A DNA stretch of 64,000 nucleotides from Conchocele bisecta (Eukaryota > Mollusca > Bivalvia > Lucinida > Thyasiridae), in contig CM055271.1 of assembly GCA_029237695.1 (NCBI GenBank), forward strand, positions 29,976,695 through 30,040,694, written 5' to 3'. Shown here one piece after another: positions 33,030 to 42,320 of this stretch. How positions within the stretch are numbered: the stretch's first letter is position 1; each line of letters begins with the position of its first letter. Both the position numbers and the translations under genes were made by a program. The notes under the pieces were generated by a model. The model ran no database searches. It was not told where the DNA came from and saw only the letters and a list, made by a program, of their open reading frames with translations.

Positions 33030-33634
33030 TAGTTGTCAATGTCAGCTCGCAATCAAGCCGTAGTCAATCAATCTGCTTGATTTAAAACATAGTATTCAAG
33101 TATAATTTGAAATATAACAACTGACACCGTAGATTCTTTATATTTCTCCGTCATGTAGGTTTACATGTGTATTTGTGCATGTTTAACGTCATAGAAATAT
33201 GGTGCCAAACGGCACTACGTCATGACATTACAAATATTACCTGACGTCATCCAGACATACACGGGAAGAAATTCGTTAATAACTTGGCAATTTCTGGACC
33301 GATTTGCAAAATTTAACTTTTGTTTTCTTAGTTACCAATCCATATGGCTATGTTTTGGAGGTGATTTCCATTTTTTTCGACTCAGCCTCGACCCACCGAC
33401 ATTTTTTTCATTCGAGCCATATTGATGGGCTTTACAGGTAATATGGGCTCATATTACCCGTCAAGCTGACCAATCAAAACGCTAGAAATGTATCTGCGGT
33501 ATGACAATGTATTCTTTAGTTGCAGCAGGAATTGTGTAGACCTCGAAGTGTCTTCGCAACTACACTGTTCGAAATTCAATAAGTCATTTTTGTTGTGCGG
33601 GTGACACAACTATGTACTTTAGATTCTATATAAA
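33030..33634. other. non-coding stretch
   Basis: Spacer between the two halves of the segmental duplication. GGTAATATGGGCTCATATTACC at about 33438 is a small palindrome. Confidence 0.5.
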
Positions 33635-33767
33635 TGAACACACATTTACTACATTACATCTATAATAGTACTCAATTTAAAATGATTGGCCTCGCCTTTG
33701 GTATTAACACCCTTGTCGCAATGCCGTTTTTTCGATGATATTGTTTTCGAAAAAGAAACATCCTTAA

Positions 33768-34272
33768 AGGTACATGCCCACTCAGTAGGCACAAACTGTT
33801 CTGTATATCCGAGATATCATTTGAGACATTTCCTGGCAAAATAAACATTCATTCGTCATTTCACCACTTATAGATTGGCATTATTATGCATTTTATATCA
33901 GGCGTAAATTTCCACACTGATATTAGTGGCGATAACCGTGTTGCCTTAAAATGTTAACTGACATTACTATTTATTCTCTTGTATTTATTTGTTGACGTGC
34001 AATAATCAAACTTTATAATCTGTCGAAAATACTATTTTTTTTAGGCGACGCATTTAATTTGTATAAATAATTAAAAAATATCATGCCTCATTTGCATATG
34101 AAAATAGCCTGATACCACGGCGCGTCACTATCAGTAAAATAAATATTACTAACTGATTATATCTGTATAATGGGCACTCGTAATTTTTAGAACTGGTGGA
34201 ATAGTGACATAATTATACACTTATTTAATTCCTATAAAGACCATTTTGTACCTACTGAGTGGGCATGTACCT
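33768..34272. mobile_element. MITE-2, 505-bp copy
   Basis: TTAA at 33764-33767 and 34273-34276. Both ends are intact: AGGTACATGCCCACTCAGTA and TACTGAGTGGGCATGTACCT. Confidence 0.9.
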
Positions 34273-34429
34273 TTAAATGACGTCGATAGTTCATGCAGAA
34301 ATAACTGACATTTATGTCAAAGTTCGACGTCATTTGTGGAAAATATAGATGGTAATCAAAATCGATATCGATGAAATACGGCGATGCGATACGAGAGGCA
34401 ATTCCAGGTCGGGCCTATCTCTGGCTGTG

Positions 34430-34862
34430 GCTGGAGAATTGGGGTTTATGGCACATGTGGCGATCAGTTTAGCTCCTGATCAAATAGCACACGCATGTAG
34501 CCGGATAACGATCTACAGTGGAACCTGTCTAAACCGGTCACCCTCGGGGGTCCCCAGTGTCTCCGGTGTACAGGGGTTCCACTGAAATTAAGCACTAGAT
34601 GACCAATTGTTCGCAATTTTCAGTCATGAACAGACAGGACAATGAAATAAATTACATTGAAACCCATATAAATTAAACAAAATGGGGTCCCCAGGGTGTC
34701 CGGTTTAGAGGGGTTCCACTGTATATTGCTTGTAAGAAGCATGACAGGTGTTTCATTGATGGAATGGCGAACAGTGCAAATCCTGATCAGACTGTGCGGA
34801 TGCACAGGCTGATCTGGATCTACACTGGTCGCGAAGCCCATAAGCCCCGTTTCTCACAGCAT
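34430..34862. mobile_element. MITE-1 copy interrupted by MITE-6
   Basis: Same arrangement as 31525-31985, so both insertions came before the segmental duplication. Confidence 0.8.
34516..34721. mobile_element. MITE-6, 206 bp
   Basis: CAGTGGAACCTGTCTAAACC and GGTTTAGAGGGGTTCCACTG ends, with TA at 34514-34515 and 34722-34723. Confidence 0.8.
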
Positions 34863-35216
34863 CATCCATGTATAATGATACATTATATAAAACTGCATTC
34901 TGATACAGAATGTTAAAACGCATCAATCGACGCCAATATTTGTTTTACCAGTGTAGTTCCTGGTCAGTAACCTGACTTATTTGGATGTCACACAGGGCGA
35001 CATACGCCCTGCGTGACAGCCAGTAATTGCGGGTCGCTGATCAGCCAGTATCCTCAAACGCAGCTACTGTCTGACCCACATACAATTTACTGATAGATTT
35101 TTTGGTAAAATAATATATGAAAATTGAAAATTATATCAGAGCCTATCAGTTAATATGGAAATATTCCACCCAGATTATATGCAACTTCCAAGTAATTTGT
35201 TCAAATAATAAAAACA

Positions 35217-35320
35217 TGCAGCCTATGTTCAATAACTGTAAACCCATCAATTGACATTTCCAGATTGTCCTAAACTTACGAACATTTTAGTCGTACGATG
35301 TTTAGTGAAACGGACCCCAG
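35217..35320. mobile_element. MITE-5, right half
   Basis: From GCAGCCTATGTTCAATAACT to CGTACGATGTTTAGTGAAAC. The left half is absent. It is directly abutted by MITE-3 at 35321. Confidence 0.75.
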
Positions 35321-35623
35321 TAGCCTATTTCATCAACATTGCAAAGTATACTTTACTAGCAAAGTATACTTTGAGGGAGTAATCATTTATTTTTCCTGAA
35401 ATGCATGATTTCATATAGAAGTAACAAATGCATATATTTGATGATTAAAAGTATGCAGAATTATTATACTGAATTTATTCCATTATCACAGCCAAATTGG
35501 CTGTGATAATGTAATAAATTCAGTATAATGAAAATTAATAAATTTATCATAAAATTGAAAATTTCTCCCTCAAAGTATACTTTGCTAGTAAAGTATACTT
35601 TGCAATGTTGATGAAATAGGCTA
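35321..35623. mobile_element. MITE-3, 303-bp copy
   Basis: Full palindrome with ends TAGCCTATTTCATCAACATT and AATGTTGATGAAATAGGCTA. The centre ATTATCACAGCCAAATTGGC-TGTGATAAT is nearly perfect. It is inverted relative to the 32727 copy, judging by the side carrying TAATCATTTATTTTTCCTG. Confidence 0.9.
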
Positions 35624-35769
35624 CTGGTGCTGCAAGTTTCTATACGTGAAACATGTTACAGTTACGGTGCGGAGTGACATAAGTATAAATATTGCATTGT
35701 GTCGAAAACAATATCGGCGCGTGATAATGGGGATATTTCCAGATCCAGGCTCAATTAGCATACCCTCAC

Positions 35770-36010
35770 ACGTGGCTGTGACTGAATAAATGCGACTTTA
35801 TGGGATGTGTGACCAGACTAGCTCCTGATCAAATAGCATACTCATGTAGCCTGATAACGTTATATATTGCTTGTTAGAAACATGCCGCATGTTTCATCGA
35901 TGGAATAGGCGAACATTGCAGATCCTGATCAGACTGTGCGGATGCACAGGCTGATCTGGATCTACACTGATCCCAAAACCCACAAGCCCTATTTCTCCAG
36001 TCACAGCCAA
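35770..36010. mobile_element. MITE-1, complete copy
   Basis: TGGCTGTGACTGAATAAATG at the left and CTATTTCTCCAGTCACAGCC at the right; the internal core is intact and uninterrupted. It is the best reference copy of the family here. Confidence 0.85.
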
Positions 36011-36137
36011 AGATGTGACATTATAGGGACCGCCTGCATACAATGGGTTTCGTAGTATAATAACACAAGATAATTAAATCTTAAATAAACTTGGCTAAGT
36101 GCAATATAAATGTGAATGAGACCGCTACAATACACAT
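36011..36137. repeat. short segment shared with 57136-57197
   Basis: ATACAATGGGTTTCGTAG..AATAACACAAGATA..ATAAACTTGGCTA at about 36034-36094 recurs at 57136-57197. Its origin is not known. Confidence 0.6.
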
Positions 36138-36405
36138 TTTATCCCGTCAACACAGTGCGTATGTGCCGTGAAACACGGTGCCGTGAAACATTTTTGATAT
36201 GCAGTCAATACAATTTTTGCATTTTACAGCCATTTGTAGGTGTTGACGGGATAAATAGAATAGTAGGTTAGTGCCGTGAATGGGAAAAATATCTGGCGCG
36301 GCACGGAAACGGGATGTGCTCGGCAGAGCCTCGCCCATCCCGTTTCCTGGGTCTTGCCAGATATTTGTCCCCATTCACGGCACTAACCTACTATTCTCTA
36401 TATTT
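36138..36405. mobile_element. MITE-4, complete copy
   Basis: Outer pair ATCCCGTCAACACAGTG and TGTTGACGGGAT; inner hairpin GAATAGTAGGTTAGTGCCGT and ACGGCACTAACCTACTATTC; loop with CGGAAACGGGATG..CATCCCGTTTCC. Confidence 0.85.
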
Positions 36406-36935
36406 ATCTGTACAGATTCAATCTTTAGAACATTTACAGGTACAATACCAGCATAAATAATGCTCTACAAACAATCACCTAGTTGCACGTTTTCCGCTTT
36501 ATAGGTTAGACGATACTAAAGGGGCCGTGACGTGGCTCCGTGGTGGTGTCTACGGTCGTGAGTTGCGTACAGATAAGCAAGTGCCTAAAGGTAAAAGGTG
36601 CTATACGGCTGAGATAAACTAATACCTCACCGTTTGTAACCAGCTTAACCCAGTATCAAGCTGGCACTCGTAGTAGTCTGATCAGGGTCTACAATGTTCG
36701 TCAATAGTCAATGAAGCAATACTACTACTGTTTCTAAACCAACATAGGGCCTAAAGTAGTTCAGGTACGGGCAACAGTCCAGAATATAACTGGTAGGGTC
36801 GGCGTTTTATTTATTTATTTTCAGTACTTTTAGTCACAGGTTGAAGTAATATACCACGGCCTAGAAATACATTAAATATACCTAAAAGTATCAATAAGTG
36901 AGAAAAAAAAGTAAGTTATACTTTTCTTTACTCCC
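36406..36935. other. non-coding stretch
   Basis: No gene, hairpin or tandem repeat recognised. Confidence 0.45.
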
Positions 36936-37660
36936 TGTTATAACACACTACCAAGGTTCCTCTGTTTTTATGGGCCGTACTCGGACGGCCTCGAGACAAC
37001 GGACTCTCACGAAACAATTAACCGATTTATATCATGTTGGCATATTGCAGAGGTTAGGCAAAGGTTAGCCCTCCGCAATGATGTATTCTCCGATGCGCTA
37101 TGTCAATGCGTTTTCGAGCTATGGATTATTTTGTTCCAACAAAGTTCCGCATTTGTCTGTAGTAAGAAGACATCGGGCACATTTATTTCTTTGACTTTCC
37201 CGGTGACACGTCAGCTGGTACCGTTTAATAGCTTCACTTACAAGGTAAACAAGTGACTGGCTGGTAACCAGTCAGTGTAACATTACACATGCGCGTGACA
37301 CTCCACGAATCTGAACCAATCAAAAGCCTAGCGATGACGTCATCGGGAAAACCCATCAACAATTAGACAATGTGGCTTCCCGAGAAAAGATAGACATGTT
37401 GGTGCGATTGAATTGTCTGTCGTAACGCATTGAACTGGTATAAATGTAGGTTTGATCAAATTTTCGATTGACGACGTAAAAGTGTAGTTTGAAACAGATG
37501 TTTGCGCTGTCATATAGTAGTATATGCCCGAAAAATGTTACCGAAATATTACGACTAAAGATAAATGCGGAATGTTGTTGAACAAAATAATCTCTACCTC
37601 GAAATCGTGTTGACAGCGCATCGGGGAATATATCGTTGCGGAGGGCTGACATTTGCCTAA
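36936..37660. mobile_element. MITE-8, long foldback copy
   Basis: The left arm (TTTACTCCCTGTTATAACAC..GGCCGTACTCGGACGGCC..GCCCTCCGCAATGATGTATT) pairs with the right arm (ATATATCGTTGCGGAGGGC, 37630-37648). The right terminus is lost. Both arms carry the LRNDIFPDAL-like text in opposite orientations. Confidence 0.7.
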
Positions 37661-38229
37661 CTTGGTCCGTTACTTCAACCCGTGCTTTTAGTTAGAAATG
37701 TGTCAATATGGCATGATTCGTGCTTGCCACCTTGATCTGAGGGATATAGCACACAGCACACCAATTTAACCCTATCAACACAACAGGCCTGTATATAGTT
37801 CTGAGTACATAACTTCATTACATAAGAAGTATTTCCAAATGTAAAGCGTTCTTTGTTTACTTTCAACTTAGCGGAGAGTGACCTAAGAATTTTGATAATA
37901 TACACGTTATTAGGTAAGTCTATGGTAATAGGTTTGTGTCATATTGTAGAAATGTCTCTCAATAGCAATATAAGCGATGTATGAACGTCAACGTACTGCG
38001 GGCTTTTTCTATATTTTAGTGCGCGAAGTTTAAATGTTAATAATTCCAGCACAAAAATATTTACACAATTCCCTAACATTTGATTGGTCCGTCGCAAGTC
38101 TCTGTCCAGAATTTATATCCCAGTAAACTCCATGCCGAACTACTTTCCGTAACCGTCAGGCGCAGTTAAAATAATTCTTAAGAAAACGGAAAATAAACAC
38201 ATTTTCTTGATGAATTTATTTCAAATGCT
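37661..38229. other. non-coding stretch
   Basis: No recognisable gene or repeat. Confidence 0.45.
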
Positions 38230-38403
38230 GGAATTATAAGGAATGAATGGCCTTTTTTTTTGTTGAATTTATCGGGGATATAAACTTGAAAAAGTCGCGG
38301 GAATACTGGACGAGGCCTTCCGGCCTTCGTCCAGTATTCCCGCGACTTTTCCAAGTTTATACCCCGATAAATTTCACAAAAAGGCCATTAATTCCTATAA
38401 TAA
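38230..38403. repeat. 174-bp near-perfect palindrome without spacer
   Basis: The arms fold from TTATAAGGAATGAATGGCC to GGCCATTAATTCCTATAATA, with a few mismatches and a T-run length difference. The centre ACTGGACGAGGCCTTCCGG / CCTTCGTCCAGT leaves essentially no loop. A non-coding foldback. Confidence 0.9.
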
Positions 38404-38504
38404 GCATATTTTTACTGTGCAGCGCGGTGTAACGTTATAGTGCAACCTGTTGCCTAAAAAGCGCAGTATGTATAGTGGTATCGGCAGTATGTATAGTGGT
38501 ATTG

Positions 38505-38556
38505 GCAAAAAGTGTAGATCCAGATGAGCCGTCTCATCAGGATCTACACTTTTTGC
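38505..38556. repeat. hairpin of MITE-1 core words
   Basis: GCAAAAAGTGTAGATCCAGA and TCAGGATCTACACTTTTTGC around GCCG. Just left of it GCAGTATGTATAGTGGTAT is repeated twice (38463 and 38484). Confidence 0.75.
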
Positions 38557-39690
38557 AAGTAATTGTCATATTTTTGAGAACATAAACACCCCCGTATCAT
38601 AAATGGACTAGTCTGAAAATCATTTAGTGGCGATTGGATTGGTTGCAAAATTAACATATCAAAATCCATTCCAGTTACTTAGGGGTAAAAGGGTTAAACG
38701 TGGTTTCATGGCGAAAGTGGCCGACATTGAGACATCAAAAACGTCTAAAATGTATAGGGCCGACAGCATAGCACTACTAAAAAAAGTTTGTGCCACAATT
38801 TTTCTGCCGACGAACTTTTGGCCATTAAACACATTAAATCTTAAATATATATATGTAAGTAGTTTTTCAACAATAACAAAAAAGTTACCCTCCCCAAAAG
38901 AAGTTATTTGAACAAATTCCATCAAATATTGATTTGATTGCGAAAAACGATTGTCCTATGGGAAATTAACGAGGGGGCTAAAAATAGATTTTTTTCAAAT
39001 ATTATTTTTATTTGTAGAACGATTTTCAAATTCTAACTTTTGTTTTCTTATTTACATCATTTCCAAGCTATCTAGCCAAGTTTCGGAGTCCAAGTTTCAA
39101 TTTTTTTCGTTTTTTGACTCCTCCCCCACCTTTTTCTCTCATGTTAAATTTCCACAGGAAAATCGTGTTTTCGCTATACAATCAATATCTGATGGAATTT
39201 CATCAAACAAATATTTGGGAAGGGTCTTTTTTGTTATTGGTGAAAAAGTACTTACATTTAAATGTTTTTTAGATTATGTCTGTTTAATAGCCAAAAGTCA
39301 GTCGGCAGAAAAACATGGAACAGACAGTAGGTCGGGCTACCCGCGCCACAATACATGTTTAGCATAGGACAAAAACGTCGATTCACACGTCTAGTAACAC
39401 AAGCACTGGGTCATCCTGTATTTTTCACCACCGGATGCCCAAATGTCACGGATATTACGTGTTTGTAAAAGACCATGACACAAATCCGGGCTACCGTTTG
39501 AGAAAAGGAACCTTACCACACCTGTAACCAATTGCTGACATTGCAGCTGTTTGTACATTTACGAGATGGGCTTAGGATTTAGTAGTTTTGCTGATGAAGT
39601 TGGTCTAATTCAGTGAGTGAATGGCGACAGAGTAGGCCCAGGTCAGGACAGGTAGAACCAGCAGCATAACTCTAGATAGGGTCGGATTGC
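38557..39690. other. non-coding stretch
   Basis: Parts of 38975-39260 resemble the MITE-7 interior (CTAACTTTTGTTTTCTTA, CATTTCCAAGCTATCTAGCC). No clear ends and no gene. Confidence 0.45.
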
Positions 39691-39734
39691 CCGCACAACA
39701 ATACTTGGAAGTTAGTCTAATTCAGTCAGTGAAT

Positions 39735-39797
39735 GACGATCAGCGGAGGCCCAGATCAGCCTGCGCGCATCGCAGTCTGATCTGGGCCTGCGCTGCT
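39735..39797. repeat. hairpin of MITE-1 core type
   Basis: CGGAGGCCCAGATCAGCCTG and CAGTCTGATCTGGGCCTGCG form a stem around a GCGCGCATCG-like loop. Confidence 0.65.
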
Positions 39798-40083
39798 CGC
39801 AAACGTCGTTTTGTTAGCGATAGCGCGTGTTCAAACCATACAACGTCGAAATATATCATGGTGACATTTTAGAAACATAAATATACTCATTGGCTTATAC
39901 GAATTGCTATTGGTCGTAAATGACGACATTTACATAGAGCATTATAATAGCGGTCCATTTTTCTTCTGCATTTTTGCCAACTTTCTATGTCATTTGCGGA
40001 AAATATTTATTGAGGTTTTACGTTCGTTCAGCAGTTACATCGAAATCAAACTGCGTTTCACCTATATGGGGATTGTACTACTC

Positions 40084-40330
40084 GGTTTCACGAAAGCTGC
40101 CCAAATTGTACGGAAACAAGTTTTGTTTTGATAATGCTAAATTTTATCCAAATTTAAGAATGAGCCTTCTTTTTATTTTGTGAAATTTGGTCCAATATAA
40201 ATTTTATTACGAGAAAACTATTTCCACTTGTTAAATCCACAGACAGAGTAAAGATGTCTATGGGTATTTAACATGGGAAATTTTTCTAATTTCAGAAATA
40301 GTGAACCGATTTTCAAAATTTAACTTTTTT
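40084..40330. mobile_element. MITE-7, one arm
   Basis: GGTTTCACGAAAGCTGCCCA, AAGAATGAGCCTTCTTTTTA and TTATTACGAGAAAACTATTT follow the family order. No opposite terminus. Confidence 0.65.
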
Positions 40331-40526
40331 TCTCAGTTAGATCATTTCCGTATCAATAAACTTTATTTGTTTTTATTAATTTCCTTCTCTTATTAACGTG
40401 GCTAATATAACTAATGCTACTAATGTCCGCCTATATGTGCACATTTTTACATCTGAACGCATCCACTAAACGTTCATCAACATCGCATACAAGTGTAAAT
40501 GTTATTATACATTCAAATTTTTCAGA

Positions 40527-40597
40527 TTTAAAACAAAGTTGTTTTTCTTATGCACGTTTGTCATAAACGTGCATAAGAAAAACAACTTTGTTTTAAA
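40527..40597. repeat. perfect 33-bp-arm hairpin, 5-base loop
   Basis: Arms 40527-40559 and 40565-40597 are exact reverse complements (key words AACAAAGTTG, CTTATGCACG); the loop is GTCAT. No mismatch in 33 pairs. Confidence 0.95.
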
Positions 40598-41556
40598 TTA
40601 TGTTTTAACTTCCTATCTCGTTTACGGACAAATGTCACATTTATTTAAATAATGTATTAAATGATAGAGCGGTGTGCGGTTTCTTTTGTCTGTGGGTATA
40701 AATAAACACGGAGCACTGTTGTGACATAGCCCGTCACGTGTCACATTGCAGCCCTTTCCCATGCATGCCATTTACAGCAAAAAAGAAAAACATATCATTT
40801 TTGACACGGTGTTCTATATACTAATTGGACCGGGATCTGAGGTTTGTTACACTATCGCATTTGAGACAAGCCATGTGAATTTGTACCTTAGCTGATGTGT
40901 AGTATCTCGTGAAAAATATTTACAAAATTTACGATATGTTCCGTCAATGACGTCGAATGTTAAAGAAACGTTCATAACAAATGCGAATTCCGCATTTGCT
41001 ATGAACAATTCGTTAACTTTCGACGATCATTTTCAGGAAATATCACAATTTCTGTAAATATTCTTTCACGAAAAAAAGCGCACATTTTCTTTGGTACAAA
41101 ATCGCATGGCTCGTCTCATTTTATGAGTATCCAGCGTCCGTCCGACTGCAGCTTCCAGTATATTGAGTTTACGCTGCTGTCAACGTACATGTACTAGCGA
41201 ACTAAACCAACAAACGTATGAACGTACGAAACCCGATAGTCTATTCTAAAGATTTGCAAAACAAGTATCTTGTCGTACCGTTAGTTTATACGTACGAACA
41301 TAATTTGATCGAACGCACTTGTCCTTTTGTTTGAAACATATGAACACTCGTTTAGGCAAGTGTAGTTTTAACCAACAACGCGCGTTTCTGAAAATAATGT
41401 TCGTTCTAGTTAAATTGGTGAAAACCAACTGATGTTTTATAAAACTACATAATTTCTATTTATACGGACATATGGCTCTGAAAACGAAAACGGACATATC
41501 GCTCGTTTGTAGAACATGTATATTGTACGCTGAACAATGCATATAAATATATACGG
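40598..41556. other. non-coding stretch downstream of the FMO gene
   Basis: Includes an imperfect inverted pair at about 40950-41035 (ACGTCGAATGTTAA..AACAAATGCGAATTCCGCATTTG..TTAACTTTCGACG). No gene seen. Confidence 0.45.
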
Positions 41557-41790
41557 CTGTGACTAGTGAAATGGGGCTTATGGGCCTTGCAACCAGTGTA
41601 GATCCAGAACAGCCTGTGCATCGGCACAGTCTGATCAGGATCCGCACTCATTGGTCATTCCATCAATGAAACACTCGTTATGTTTCTAACACGCATTATA
41701 TATCAGTATCATGCTACATTCGTGTGTTATGTAACCCGCAGCTAGACGAGCCACAAATCCCATAAGCGCCATTTCTCCAGTCATAGCCAT
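41557..41790. mobile_element. MITE-1 copy just beyond the FMO stop codon
   Basis: Ends CGGCTGTGACTAGTGAAATG and GCGCCATTTCTCCAGTCATA. It begins 26 bases after the FMO stop, so it probably forms part of the 3' untranslated region or its processing region. Confidence 0.8.
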
Positions 41791-41816
41791 ATATTCGAGA
41801 CATCCACCCTCACGAC

Positions 41817-42320
41817 TCAAGCATTTATAATCCTAAACGATTCATCGCCCGTTAGCTCGTACCTTAACCGCTTAAAATTCGGCAAATCCAGAACCCTTGT
41901 TCGGTGTACCTCCGTGAACAGTGCCTGGACAGCGCGGGAGATGGGCTTAAACTCAGCCATGGAGGCAAGATTGTCGTTATAATCCCATTGCATCGGACCT
42001 AGAAGATGCGCATGCCGTTCCGGCATACCCGCCGCAATCCTATTGGCAAAATCCCCGTCGGTGTCTTCGTCCATCTCTCGAGTCGTTGGCAACTGTAACG
42101 TACCATCCAGTGTGGCCAATACAAACTTCACCTGGTTGTCGAACTGCGGGAAGGGACAGATGGTCTTGCAGATGCCGATGATGGACAGCGACGGGAATTT
42201 GGTATGGATTATATGTTTGTACAGCGGCGTCACACGTTCGTTGTCGACCTTCACCTCGCACTTGTCCGTGAAGAACGGGTAATGGTAACGGTACCCGGTG
42301 CATAAGAGCAGCGCGTCAGT
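41817..42320 (-). CDS. FMO exon 6 and stop
   Basis: Acceptor ATCTACAG|ACTGAC. Begins TDALLLCTGYRYHYPFF and ends in a stop at 41819-41817. Includes HIIHTKFPSLSIIGICKTI, a conserved FMO C-terminal strand, and HLLGPMQWDYNDNLAS. Confidence 0.93.
   Translation of the reverse strand, partial: TDALLLCTGYRYHYPFFTDKCEVKVDNERVTPLYKHIIHTKFPSLSIIGICKTICPFPQFDNQVKFVLATLDGTLQLPTTREMDEDTDGDFANRIAAGMPERHAHLLGPMQWDYNDNLASMAEFKPISRAVQALFTEVHRTRVLDLPNFKRLRYELTGDESFRIINA

Larger units (their letters stand above)
33635..35217. repeat. right copy of the 1.6-kb segmental duplication
   Basis: Matches 30231-32350. It is the ungapped version and thus the better reference for the region hidden by N. It ends at AAATAATAAAAACAT, after which a MITE-5 half begins. 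Confidence 0.9.

Noticed and set aside
38627..39367. Frames of 94 and 138 codons
   Set aside because: T-rich, overlapping MITE-7-like text, without domain features.
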